Positions 1 through 8,074 are shown, counted from the first letter of the stretch. The stretch: 39,408 nucleotides of DNA from an uncultured Clostridia bacterium (GCA_944336625.1 CALVLF010000022.1:1-39408); one strand, 5' to 3'. Notes: generated from the letters alone by a model not told the origin. Made by a program: numbers and translations.

Positions 1-136
1 CAAACCGCCAGTAGCATTCCAGGTTAGCTAGACATCCAAGGCCCCAGGAAGAACGATAGCGATAAAAAGCCAGCTTTCCATAGAATCGATTTCATCGTGC
101 AGCTTCCTGCACCCGGCGGCAAGGCACAGGCAAAAA

Positions 137-168
137 AATCCTCCCCGCTGGAAAACATGGGGAGGATT
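137..168 (-). terminator. Strong bidirectional terminator after the TetR operon
   Basis: A perfect 10-bp stem (AATCCTCCCC / GGGGAGGATT) with a 12-nt loop. On the minus strand it is followed by seven T residues, so it ends the DUF3841-DUF3841-TetR transcript. On the plus strand the tail GGCTTTTTGC could also stop transcription entering from the left edge. Confidence 0.85.
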
Positions 169-238
169 GGCTTTTTGCTTTTAGGAAGTAAGAAATGGCG
201 AATTGCGCTTCGCATTCTCACAGGCGCATCCGTATTTT

Positions 239-892
239 TTATAAAAGGCGTAAGAATAACTTGCAGGCTTCCAGCATCTTTCTCGTGCGCATTTCGTCGC
301 ATATATCCTGTGGGTTGCGTATCTTATACTCCAGAAGGCTGCGAAAATAAGCCACGGTAGCCGTGTTCACCAAGGCAAGCCGCTCCTGCGAAGTACTAGG
401 GAGCGCAAGCGGGCGAAGAATCTGCATGTTACGGAAGGGTAAGTCCGATCCTCGCATCATAGCGCGCAGAGCCTCGTCCTTATCCGCCAGCAGCTCCGGA
501 TATAATTTATAGTAAGCAGCAATCACCTCATCCAGCCTATGGCTATGGGGGCTGAAAAACAAGTGGTTCATGCAGGCGGGCTGGCGAAAAGCATGGTGGC
601 AGAATACTTCCCATACTGCCAGATAGTTTTCTTCCGGGCCAACGACCTTATGCTGCACCTCTGAAAGCTCCCTGGCATAGTCCTGTAAGACATCCACGCA
701 GGCGAAAAGCAGCAGCTCATCCAAGTCCTTGAAATACATATACTGCTCCGCCATGTAGGAACCTGCCTCCGCAGCCACGCCCCGTATGGTTACGCCTGCA
801 AGGCCTTCCCGCTCTATTAGTTTTTTTGCGGCAGTTATCAGCCGCTTGGAGGCTTCGTTCCTGGCCTCTTCGCTCAGCCTCGGCCTGCCCAT
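239..892 (-). CDS. TetR/AcrR family transcriptional regulator
   Basis: A 217-aa one-component repressor-type protein. The N-terminus has the TetR helix-turn-helix: residues about 10-60, with the segment TIRGVAAEAGSYMAEQYMYF standing for the usual recognition helix and the F-x-x-L-D-E-L-L motif after it. The rest is an all-helical ligand domain with no recognisable ligand specificity. The ATG at 892 is preceded by AAGGAGCT at good spacing. It lies 3 nt after the stop of a DUF3841 gene and is the last gene of a three-gene minus-strand unit ending in the terminator at 137-168. Its targets are unknown; its own operon is the simplest guess. The family call is secure, the function is not. Confidence 0.85.
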   Translation of the reverse strand: MGRPRLSEEARNEASKRLITAAKKLIEREGLAGVTIRGVAAEAGSYMAEQYMYFKDLDELLLFACVDVLQDYARELSEVQHKVVGPEENYLAVWEVFCHHAFRQPACMNHLFFSPHSHRLDEVIAAYYKLYPELLADKDEALRAMMRGSDLPFRNMQILRPLALPSTSQERLALVNTATVAYFRSLLEYKIRNPQDICDEMRTRKMLEACKLFLRLL

Positions 893-895
893 GTG

Positions 896-1474
896 TTAAA
901 GCTCCTTTTCATATTCCATAATGTTTTTCCACCAGCTCCGCTCCAGACGCCAAACCGCCGCCTGGAGATATTCCGGCGGTATCTCCTCTTTTGAGAACAG
1001 CTTCCGCCAGCTTTGCTTTATCTCTTGCTTAATCTGGGGATAATAGGGCTTTAAGAAAGCCTCAGCCCCATAGTGCAGGCCGGCGGATTCCAGCTTCCTT
1101 GTAAAGGCGGCGGTCTCCTTTTCATCGCCAAGGTAGCTGAGATTCAGTATTTTATTCCATTTCCGGCTGTCAAAAAATATGCATTGTTCCTGCGGTACAG
1201 CTAGCTGGAGTAAAAAGCTGCCTTCATAATTTCCTGCAAGCTCCGGCCTGCCATACAGCCAATAGGGGGATTCCTCCCCCGGCTGGGGCGGCAGCAGCTT
1301 TTCCGCTTCCTGCGTAAAGAAATGATAAGCCTCGGAAAAACCCGGACCTGCTCCCCGGTACTTTTCCTCCACATAGCTCCGCTTTACCCTGCATACGCCC
1401 TCTTGAAACAGGATATTACATACTACCAGCCGCTGGCTGGTCCAAAGTTCAATTCCGTCACACTTCATATTCAT
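896..1474 (-). CDS. DUF3841-like protein (paralogue 2)
   Basis: A soluble protein of about 192 aa resembling the DUF3841 family from memory. It is clearly related to the gene just upstream: both share an opening of the form (L)W-T-x-Q, a V-K-x-S-Y-(V/I)-E segment, (F/Y)-T-(Q/R)-E-A-E-K followed by P-x-P, a P-(Y/V)-W core, a D-S-x-K-W motif near the middle, and a C-terminal tryptophan-rich W-x-L-(E/R) segment. No catalytic motif is recognised. The upstream gene ends at 1458, inside this coding region. Three ATGs lie close together (1480, 1474, 1468); 1474 is chosen because GAGG sits 7 nt before it. Tandem duplication with strong divergence is inferred. No function is assigned. Confidence 0.7.
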   Translation of the reverse strand: MNMKCDGIELWTSQRLVVCNILFQEGVCRVKRSYVEEKYRGAGPGFSEAYHFFTQEAEKLLPPQPGEESPYWLYGRPELAGNYEGSFLLQLAVPQEQCIFFDSRKWNKILNLSYLGDEKETAAFTRKLESAGLHYGAEAFLKPYYPQIKQEIKQSWRKLFSKEEIPPEYLQAAVWRLERSWWKNIMEYEKEL

Positions 1475-2024
1475 ATACATGCCTCAGCCATTCCTTTCGC
1501 AGCTCCCATACCGTACCCTGGGCGGGAAAGGTGCCCAGGGGCGCCGTCTGGAACATTCGTGGCCAGCTTGCAATGATTTTCCGCTTGAGCAGAGGATAAA
1601 AATTGCCTTTGCCGGTTTGAAAAAGAGCGGTTTCGCTGGCGATGCCTAGGGCAGCGACCTCCTGGTCATGGGCCGCTTCATCCGCCTTATTCAGAGGGCA
1701 ATACATATAGTTGATTACATACCCCCACTTTTCTGAATCGCTGATGACGATAAGCGCATCGGGAATATCCAGCTCTAGCAGCGGGGCATCCTCCAGGGGT
1801 GGCAAGCGATCCTGCTCGGAAAGGAAAACCCATACGGGCGCCTCTACTCCCTCCGGCCGGGGCACAATCTTTTCCGCCTCCCGGGTATACCAACGATAGC
1901 GCTCCATGTAGTAATCCGTCATCGAACCGTTTTTCATTTCTATGTAGCTTTGCTTCACCCTGTATACGCCGGTATTTTCCAGCGCTTCAAGGGCCGGATA
2001 AAGCTGTCTTGTCCACGTCAGCAT
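1458..2024 (-). CDS. DUF3841-like protein (paralogue 1)
   Basis: A protein of 188 aa, first gene of the DUF3841-DUF3841-TetR unit. It starts MLTWTRQ and carries the motifs shared with its neighbour: VKQSYIEMK, YTREAEK, APVWVF, DSEKWGY and a tryptophan-rich C-terminus. The ATG at 2024 is used because AGGAG lies 8 nt upstream; the GTG at 2033 overlaps that ribosome site and is unlikely. It overlaps the next gene by 17 nt, which suggests translational coupling. No signal peptide, membrane segment or nucleotide-binding motif is seen. The DUF3841 assignment is from recalled family features. Confidence 0.7.
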   Translation of the reverse strand: MLTWTRQLYPALEALENTGVYRVKQSYIEMKNGSMTDYYMERYRWYTREAEKIVPRPEGVEAPVWVFLSEQDRLPPLEDAPLLELDIPDALIVISDSEKWGYVINYMYCPLNKADEAAHDQEVAALGIASETALFQTGKGNFYPLLKRKIIASWPRMFQTAPLGTFPAQGTVWELRKEWLRHVYEYEV

Positions 2025-2310
2025 GCCGTTCACTCCTATAGATAATATTTTGTCAAGATATGTTGATCATGATGGTTTTATCTTATAACATGCCCAGCCC
2101 GGCCGTCAAGCGATGCGGATGGCATGCTGCTCATTTTCCCCACCTTTTGCCATTTTACGAGGGGTTGTCTTGGGCTAAAAAGCCTTGCTGTCCGCCTGCC
2201 GGAACGGCTCTAGCAGGCTCTTATCGTTCCTGTTCTAGAGCAGCTATGAATTTTCCAAACGCTGCTTTCATAGTTTTCTTCGATAAAACAAACTTCCTTT
2301 TAGAATAATA

Positions 2311-2339
2311 TTGATTTTTCCCTCCGACTATTTTACAAT
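2311..2339 (+). promoter_or_regulatory. Sigma-A promoter of the reductase operon
   Basis: TTGATT (2311-2316), a 17-bp spacer and TACAAT (2334-2339). The -10 box lies inside the left half of the 22-bp palindrome at 2331-2352, so a protein bound there would block polymerase. The rest of the gap 2025-2310 shows no gene. Confidence 0.6.
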
Positions 2340-2352
2340 CATGATTGTAAAA
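2331..2352. promoter_or_regulatory. Perfect 22-bp palindromic operator
   Basis: Eleven bases (TTTTACAATCA) followed directly by their exact reverse complement. The site covers the -10 box and predicted transcription start of the component B operon, the classical arrangement for a dimeric repressor. The cognate regulator is not identified. The TetR gene of the left-hand operon is a nearby but unproven candidate. Confidence 0.65.
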
Positions 2353-2438
2353 ATACCTTGAGCTGCTTGCAATTGCACATCCCAAGTCCCTAACGTCCCC
2401 ATAAAGCAACATGAACTTTTTTTGAGAGGAGTATCAAC

Positions 2439-3767
2439 ATGAAGCTAAGAATCGGCAACTTTCCAGTAAGCCGGGTATGCCTTGGCGACAAAAACGAGTA
2501 TGATAACGGAACCCTCACTATAGACAAGCAAGGGGCTATCGCATACCTGAAAGAGTGTGACGACCATCTGACGGATCTGGATATCGTCATCGCCAACCCT
2601 GGGGACGATACCCGTATCGTCCCCGTAGTAGAAACCATTGAGCCCCGCTGCCGTCCCGACGGCCGCACCCTGTTCCCCGGCGTAACGGACGCAGTGGTTC
2701 CCGCTGGCGAAGGGGACGTCAAGGCCCTCAAGGGCTGCTGCGTCACGGTTGTGGCTAAGGAATACGGTTCCTTCGGCGATGGCGTGATCGACATGGGCGG
2801 CGAAGGTGCCAAACATACTTATTGGTCCCAGCTCATCAATATCTGCCTCGTAGGCGATACGGATGAAGAGTTTGAGCGGCATGAGCAGCAGAAGTGCAAC
2901 CGTGCCCTGCGTTATGCCGGCCACCGTTTTGCCGAGTATATTGGTCAGGCGGTGAAGGATCTGGAGACCGACGATTGGGAAGAGTATAATTTCGACTCCG
3001 TTTCCGACCAGGCGAAGCGCAACAATGGCCTGCCCAATGTAGCCATCGTCCTCCAGCCCCAGTCCCAGATGGAAGCTTTGGGCTACAATGACCTGTGGTA
3101 TGGCTGGGATATGAACAAGTATCTGCCCAGCTTCGTAAGCCCCACCGAGGTTCTGGACGGCGCCATGATCTCCGGCTCCTTCATGCCCGCTTCCTCCAAG
3201 TGGTCCACCTATGAAATGCAGAACTTCCCCACCATTAAAGAGCTTTTCGCCGAGGATGGCAAGAGCCTGAACTTCGTGGGCGTTATTATGTCCATGCTCA
3301 ACGTCGCTCTGGAGCAGAAAGAGCGGGCTGCCATTATGGTGCGCAGCATCGCCAAGAACCTGGGCGTGGATTATGCCATCGTTACCGAAGAAGGCTACGG
3401 CAACCCCGATGCAGACTATGTGCGCTGCCAGGTCATCCTGGAGGATGCAGGCATCCCCGTAGTAGGTATCTCCAATGAGTGCACCGGCCGTGACGGCTTC
3501 TCCCAGCCCCTGGTTACCCTGGATTCCAAGATGAATGCTCTGGTTTCCACCGGCAACGTTTCCCAGCTTATCGAGCTGCCCGCCTGCAAGACTGTCATTG
3601 GCAGCCTGGAGGCCATGAACCGGGACGGCATGTCCGGCTCCTGGGGCTACGATGAAGTGCTGGGCAAATCCGCCCGGGACGACGGCTCTATCATCATGGA
3701 GGACAATAACTGGTTCTGCGGCGACCATATTGCCGGTTTTTCCGTAAAGACCATGATCGAATACTAA
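2439..3767 (+). CDS. Glycine/sarcosine/betaine reductase component B, alpha/beta precursor subunit (GrdE/GrdG/GrdI family)
   Basis: A 442-aa cytoplasmic protein. In this family the subunit is made as a proprotein, self-cleaves to form a pyruvoyl group, and with the selenoprotein subunit binds the amine substrate for reductive cleavage. Family signs are the N-terminal MKLRIGNFPV, the F-P-G-V-T-D-A-V-V-P-A-G-E-G segment (79-92), the SSKWSTYEMQNFPTI segment (about 252-266), and N-E-C-T-G-R-D-G around Cys348. GAGAGGAG supports the ATG. It is followed 19 nt later by the selenoprotein gene. Whether the substrate is sarcosine, betaine or another amine cannot be read from sequence. Components A and C (grdA, grdC, grdD) and thioredoxin genes are absent from the window. 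There is no cysteine between residues 153 and 330, although the processed residue in characterised GrdE lies near 242. Confidence 0.85.
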   Translation: MKLRIGNFPVSRVCLGDKNEYDNGTLTIDKQGAIAYLKECDDHLTDLDIVIANPGDDTRIVPVVETIEPRCRPDGRTLFPGVTDAVVPAGEGDVKALKGCCVTVVAKEYGSFGDGVIDMGGEGAKHTYWSQLINICLVGDTDEEFERHEQQKCNRALRYAGHRFAEYIGQAVKDLETDDWEEYNFDSVSDQAKRNNGLPNVAIVLQPQSQMEALGYNDLWYGWDMNKYLPSFVSPTEVLDGAMISGSFMPASSKWSTYEMQNFPTIKELFAEDGKSLNFVGVIMSMLNVALEQKERAAIMVRSIAKNLGVDYAIVTEEGYGNPDADYVRCQVILEDAGIPVVGISNECTGRDGFSQPLVTLDSKMNALVSTGNVSQLIELPACKTVIGSLEAMNRDGMSGSWGYDEVLGKSARDDGSIIMEDNNWFCGDHIAGFSVKTMIEY

Positions 3768-3786
3768 GAGAAGGGAGCGCACGAAA

Positions 3787-5106
3787 ATGAAAAAAGTGGT
3801 TTGCTATTTAAACCAGTTCTTCGGCGGCGTAGGCGGCGAAGATAAGGCCGATCAGGAACCATTTATCGTTACAGAAAAAATCGGCCCCGTTATGGCAATT
3901 AATGCCGCTCTGAAGGATGCGGAAGTCACCCATACCATCGTATGCGGCGATAACTTCATGGGCTCCAATACTGACGAGGCCATCTCCCGCATTATGGATA
4001 TGCTTAAGGATGTGGAGATGGATCTGTTTATCGCTGGCCCCGCTTTCCAGGCTGGCCGCTATGGCGTAGCCTGCGGCACCATCTGCAAAGCTGTGCAGGA
4101 TAAGCTGGGCGTCACTGCCATCACCTCCATGAACGTGGAGAACCCGGGCGTTGACATGTTCAAGCGGGATGTATATATCTTCAAGGGCGGCAACGGCGCC
4201 GTGAAGATGCGCCAGGATGTTAAAGCCATGACCGACTTCGCCAACAAGCTGCTGGCCGGCGGCAAGAGCGAAGGCGCCGATGCGGAGGGCTATTTCGCCC
4301 GTGGCAAGCGGCAGGAAAAATTCCTGGAGTTCAAGCGGGAGAATACAGCGGCTTACCGTGGCGTACAGATGCTTATCCGCAAGATGAACAAGCAGCCCTA
4401 TCAGACTGAGCTTGTTATCCCCGCTAAGGAGCTGGTGCCCATTGCACCCGCTATCAAGGATCTGAGTAAGGCGGTTGTGGCCCTGGTCACTACTGGCGGT
4501 ATCGTGCCCGTGGACAACCCGGACCGCATTCAGTCCGCTTCTGCTACCCGCTGGGGCCGTTACGATATGACGGGCATGGATCGGCTGGAATCTGGCGTAT
4601 TCAAGACCATCCACGCTGGCTTTGACCCCGCTGCTGCCAATGCGGACCCCAACGTCATCGTGCCCCTGGACGCCATGCGTGCCTATGAAAAAGAGGGCAA
4701 GATTGGCCGTCTCCATAACTACTTCTACTCTACCGTGGGCACCGGCACCACCGAGGCCGAGGCCAAGCGCATGGCAAACGAGATGATCCCCTATCTCCGT
4801 GACGACGGCGTAACGGCGATCATCATGGGCTCCACCTGAGGAACCTGCACACGTTGCGGTGCAACGATGGTAAAAGAATTCGAGAAGGCTGGCTTCACGA
4901 TCGTCCATATGTGCAACCTCGTCCCCGTCTCCCTGACGGTTGGTGCGAACCGTATCGTTCCTACTATTTCCATTCCTTACCCGCTGGGCGACCCCAACAC
5001 CAGCAAGGAAGAGCAGTGGAAGCTCCGGTATCACCGGGTTGGTGTGGCGCTGGATGCGCTTACCACGGATGTTACAGAGCAAACCGTATTCAAGGTCAGA
5101 ATCTAA
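3787..5106 (+). CDS. Glycine/sarcosine/betaine reductase component B selenoprotein subunit (GrdB/GrdF/GrdH family), Sec at codon 351
   Basis: A 439-aa selenoprotein, close to the usual family length of roughly 436. Codon 351 is TGA (4837-4839) and is read as selenocysteine. The reading frame continues after it in the same frame to TAA at 5104-5106, giving the redox signature S-T-U-G-T-C-T-R-C-G, the UxxCxxC centre of this family. A hairpin fitting a bacterial SECIS follows the TGA at once. The part after the TGA continues as family sequence (MVKEFEKAGF, VPTISIPYPLG). A conventional gene caller would stop at 4839 and report a 350-aa protein, possibly with a separate fragment after it. The enzyme would accept the amine from the alpha/beta subunit and pass a carboxymethyl-selenoether to protein A. 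Function requires selA, selB, selC and selD elsewhere in the genome. Confidence 0.92.
4837..4866 (+). promoter_or_regulatory. UGA(Sec) codon and bacterial SECIS-like hairpin
   Basis: The TGA is followed 12 nt later by the 6-bp stem CGTTGC/GCAACG (4852-4857 and 4861-4866) closed by the loop GGT. The G-U in the apical loop and the distance from the UGA match what SelB needs in characterised bacterial SECIS elements. It lies wholly inside the coding sequence, as expected in bacteria. Confidence 0.75.
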
Positions 5107-5122
5107 GGTTAGATTTGATTCC

Positions 5123-5152
5123 TTATATGGCAGCGCAGCAGTTGCCATATAA
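5123..5152 (+). other. Perfect hairpin just after the selenoprotein gene
   Basis: A 10-bp stem TTATATGGCA/TGCCATATAA with a 10-nt loop, 17 nt after the stop codon and 20 nt before the terminator. It has no T-run. It may protect the 3' end of the mRNA or be a degenerate terminator. Confidence 0.5.
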
Positions 5153-5172
5153 AATAAAAGCTAAGCAAAAGA

Positions 5173-5204
5173 GGGTTGTACCGCAAAAGCGGTGCAACCC
5201 TTTT
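5173..5204 (+). terminator. Terminator of the reductase operon
   Basis: A 12-bp stem (GGGTTGTACCGC / GCGGTGCAACCC, one T.G pair) with an AAAA loop, followed by TTTTCC and preceded by an A-rich stretch. It isolates the two-gene component B operon from the next unit. Confidence 0.85.
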
Positions 5205-5342
5205 CCTTCCTAATCTAAGCCTGCACGCAGGAGTTTTTCACTGCTGGCGAGAACAGAAGCTGTTATAAAATTCCCATGGTGCGTTTGTCTGCCTGGCGAA
5301 CAAAAATATCCGCACATACGAAGAATATTCCTGCAAAACCAC

Positions 5343-5372
5343 TCGACAGTATACGACGGATTATGCTATCAT
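5343..5372 (+). promoter_or_regulatory. Candidate promoter of the glycosyltransferase operon
   Basis: TCGACA (5343-5348), an 18-bp spacer and TATCAT (5367-5372), each one base off consensus. The start codon is about 255 nt downstream, so the leader would be long. Nothing else is recognised in the gap 5205-5627. Confidence 0.4.
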
Positions 5373-5627
5373 TATTATTTGTTCCGGATGCTATGGCGGC
5401 AATGGAACGAGTTCCCTTTTAACGATAAAAGCAGGCAGATTTTATAATAAAACGCCGGCTTTTTCATCCAAATTTCATTTGAAGGATTTATCCTACTGCT
5501 ATGGGAAAGGGATAGGCGGCCCCACGCAGGGAAATTTGCCCTTCCTGCAAAAGCAGCCTCTCCTAATTAGGCCGCTCCAGCCGGCCGAAGCCCAACATGT
5601 GATGAAGGATTAAGAGGACAAGCCTAT

Positions 5628-6644
5628 ATGATTGTTCTGATCCCGGCTTATGAGCCGGATAAAAAGCTACTGACCCTTGTGGGGGATTTGCAGGCTTTGG
5701 GCTATACGCTTATTGTTGTGGATGATGGCAGCTCCGATAGTACACAGGGAATATTTTCTGCCCTGCCGGAAGGAGTTACCCTGCTGCGGCATCCTGTGAA
5801 CAAGGGGAAGGGCCGCGCTATAAAGACCGGCTGCGAATATATCGCCGCCCACTTTCCCCCGGAGGAAGGCATCGTTACCGTAGATGCAGACGGGCAGCAT
5901 CTGCCCCAGGATATCCGCCGGGTATGCCAGGAATGGCAGGCACACCCGGATGCGCTGGTATTGGGTTCCCGCCGTTTTGTAGGTAAGGTGCCTTACAAAA
6001 GCCGCCTGGGAAACGCCATCACCCGCCTGGTCTTTCATCTGGCTACCGGTGTGCGGGTATATGATACTCAAACGGGCCTGCGGGCTTTTTCCGTTGCCCG
6101 CGTGCCTACGATGTTGGAAATGCAAGGGGAGCGCTATGAATATGAGATCAACGTGCTGCTATATGCTACCCGGCAGAAGATCCCCATCCGGGAGGTGGAA
6201 ATATCCACCGTTTACCTGGATGGGAACGCATCCTCCCATTTTCATCCCTTCCGGGATGCCTGGCGCATCTACAAGATGATCTTCCTTTTTGCGGCCTCTT
6301 CCCTAACGGCAGCGGTTATCGACTACGGGTTGGTGCTCCTGTTTTCCCTGCTATTTCGCTGGTCTGCCCAGGGGTTGCTTATCAGCGTAATTCTGGCCCG
6401 GGTTATAAGCTCCGCCACCAACTATGTGCTGAACAAGCAAATCGTTTTTGAGGATTGTTCCCCCAGGAGCCTGTTCCGGTATTATATGGTAGCAGTAGGA
6501 ATTCTGGCGGCGAATTATTGCTTGCTCTTCCTGCTGCAGCAGATTTTGCCGCTGGCGCTCGCCAAGCTCCTGGTAGAAGTGATCCTCTACCCCCTTAGCT
6601 TTATTCTGCAAAGGAAATTTGTTTTTGCGGACAGGACGATGTAA
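5628..6644 (+). CDS. Family 2 glycosyltransferase fused to a GtrA-like membrane domain
   Basis: A 338-aa bifunctional-looking protein. Residues 1 to about 215 form a GT-A glycosyltransferase of the polyprenyl-phosphate sugar transferase type: MIVLIPAYEPDKKL opening, VVDDGSSDST (about 30-39), HPVNKGKGRAIKTG, DADGQHLP (the metal-binding D-x-D), and GSRRFVGK. Residues about 220-338 have four hydrophobic helices typical of GtrA/DPMS accessory domains, with ATNYVLNKQIVF and the ending LQRKFVFA. The likely job is to load a sugar onto undecaprenyl phosphate and help it across the membrane for wall or surface glycosylation. It is followed 4 nt later by a phosphodiester glycosidase-like gene, which supports an envelope role. 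The sugar and acceptor are unknown. Confidence 0.88.
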   Translation: MIVLIPAYEPDKKLLTLVGDLQALGYTLIVVDDGSSDSTQGIFSALPEGVTLLRHPVNKGKGRAIKTGCEYIAAHFPPEEGIVTVDADGQHLPQDIRRVCQEWQAHPDALVLGSRRFVGKVPYKSRLGNAITRLVFHLATGVRVYDTQTGLRAFSVARVPTMLEMQGERYEYEINVLLYATRQKIPIREVEISTVYLDGNASSHFHPFRDAWRIYKMIFLFAASSLTAAVIDYGLVLLFSLLFRWSAQGLLISVILARVISSATNYVLNKQIVFEDCSPRSLFRYYMVAVGILAANYCLLFLLQQILPLALAKLLVEVILYPLSFILQRKFVFADRTM

Positions 6645-6648
6645 TGCT

Positions 6649-7677
6649 ATGAAGAAATATGTAAAGCGCAAACTCATTCGCCTTTTTGCCCTGGATGCGG
6701 TTATGCTGGGCCTGTGTCTTCTGGTATTCGCCTATTTTCACCATGTACGGACGCCCGTTCTGCGGCCTACGGCCCTGGCAGCGACCCCCACGCCCCAGCC
6801 TACGCCTTCCCCTACCCCTAGCAGTACCCCGGTTCCATCGGCAGAACCTACCCCTTCCCCCACGCCCAGCGGCCTGCTAGGGGGAAAGTATGCGGAAAAA
6901 TTTTCCCAAGACGGCGTGGTGGTTACAGATATGGCCTACCGCAGTGCCAACGTAGCCATTGAACTGCGGACGGAGAATCAATATGACAGCATAATCCACG
7001 TGGCAGAGATCTACATACAGGATCTGGATAGTTTCCGCACGGGGGTCTATGATCAATATGATGACGGCGTCATGCCTACCCTGGATATGGCGGAGGCCGC
7101 CGGGGCCATCCTGGCCATATCCGGCGATTATTTTACTGCCCACCTGAACCATGATATGTATATCGTGCGAAACGGCATGGCCTATTCGGAGGATCAGCCG
7201 GAGCGGGGCTATGATACCTGCGTGCTATATCAGGACGGAGTTATGGAAACCATCTCCTCCAGCGATTTCGATATAGATGCGGTCCTGGCCCGGGGGCTTT
7301 ACCAAAGCTGGTGCTTCGGCCCAGGCCTGCTTACGCCGGAGGGCCAGCCCATGGAGGAATTTACATCCTCTGTGCGGCGGGCGAATCCCCGCAGCGCCAT
7401 TGGCTATTATGAGCCCGGCCATTACTGTTTTGTCATGGTAGAAGGGCGCACTTCCGCCTCTTCGGGAATGACTCTGGCCCAGCTATCGGAATTCTTCTAT
7501 TCTTTGGGCTGCCAGGCTGCCTATAACCTGGATGGAGGAAAAACAGCAGAAATGGTCTATCTGGGTGAGCTGGTGAATCCCCGCCTGGGTGGAGGCCGTT
7601 CCGTCAGCGATATCCTCTACATTCTGGACCCGGAAAATCCCCTGGAGACCCCAAGTGAGGAGGCTGCCCAACCATGA
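6649..7677 (+). CDS. Phosphodiester glycosidase (NAGPA domain) family exported protein
   Basis: A 342-aa protein with an N-terminal signal anchor (residues about 12-30), then a low-complexity Pro/Thr/Ser linker (about 48-80, repeated T-P-x-P-T-P-S-P units) that probably spans the wall. The globular NAGPA-type domain follows: A-I-S-G-D-Y-F near residue 160, RNGM, a central CFGPGLL, R-S-A-I-G-Y, and the diagnostic NLDGG (about 300) before GGRSVSDILY. The family includes the human uncovering enzyme that cleaves GlcNAc from phosphodiesters. Bacterial members are envelope-associated and mostly uncharacterised. The ATG at 6649 is chosen over 6619, which would overlap the previous gene. It overlaps the next gene by ATGA, so the three genes form one operon. 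Confidence 0.85.
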   Translation: MKKYVKRKLIRLFALDAVMLGLCLLVFAYFHHVRTPVLRPTALAATPTPQPTPSPTPSSTPVPSAEPTPSPTPSGLLGGKYAEKFSQDGVVVTDMAYRSANVAIELRTENQYDSIIHVAEIYIQDLDSFRTGVYDQYDDGVMPTLDMAEAAGAILAISGDYFTAHLNHDMYIVRNGMAYSEDQPERGYDTCVLYQDGVMETISSSDFDIDAVLARGLYQSWCFGPGLLTPEGQPMEEFTSSVRRANPRSAIGYYEPGHYCFVMVEGRTSASSGMTLAQLSEFFYSLGCQAAYNLDGGKTAEMVYLGELVNPRLGGGRSVSDILYILDPENPLETPSEEAAQP

Positions 7678-8048
7678 AGAAGTGCAAGCGTGTTTTCCCC
7701 CATATTACCCTGATCCTCTCCCTGATGGTGCTCACCTTTTTCGTCATAGACCGGTTTAACGAATTCATGGCCTTCATGACCAGCGAGCTGAGCAAATGGG
7801 TTATTGCCGCTCTGGCCCTTTCCGCCCTGGTCACTTCCATCCGGCTTATCCTGGTGGACAACGGGGTTCGGGGATCGTACCATCGCCAGGAAGCCGTCCA
7901 AGCAGCGGCGGAGGAGGCGGTTGAACCGGCGGAACCCATAGACCCGGCTGCATCTACAGAAGCATTACCGCCGGAACCCACAGAACCCACGGAGACCACG
8001 GAACCAGTGGAACCCGAAGCGGAAGAAAAGGACGCCGGGCCCGCCTGA
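7674..8048 (+). CDS. Small membrane protein with acidic Pro/Glu/Thr tail
   Basis: A 124-aa protein not recognised as a named family. Two hydrophobic segments (about 9-25 and 40-60) are separated by a short polar stretch. From residue about 78 onward the sequence is made of E, P, A and T repeats (E-P-T, E-P-V, E-T-T-E), probably disordered and outside or inside the membrane depending on topology. The start codon overlaps the previous stop (ATGA), implying translational coupling with the phosphodiester glycosidase gene. It is the last gene before the terminator at 8075-8110. Confidence 0.65.
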   Translation: MKKCKRVFPHITLILSLMVLTFFVIDRFNEFMAFMTSELSKWVIAALALSALVTSIRLILVDNGVRGSYHRQEAVQAAAEEAVEPAEPIDPAASTEALPPEPTEPTETTEPVEPEAEEKDAGPA

Positions 8049-8074
8049 TCATCCCCATAGCCCTATAAACAAAA

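Noticed and set aside
2040-2060. TTGACA plus TATTAT upstream of the first DUF3841 gene as promoter
   Set aside because: The two boxes on the minus strand are only a few bases apart, so they cannot form one promoter; the -10 may have another, unseen -35.
2445-3782. Long minus-strand ORF opposite the component B subunit gene
   Set aside because: It is an antisense shadow of a strongly biased coding gene; its translation has no recognisable family and no ribosome site.
3808-5148. Long minus-strand ORF opposite the selenoprotein gene
   Set aside because: Antisense shadow: repetitive His/Gly/Ala-rich translation, no start signal.
4854-5213. Separate ORF after the selenoprotein TGA in another frame
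   Set aside because: The in-frame reading through the TGA gives clear family sequence with no gap; the other frame is a shadow.
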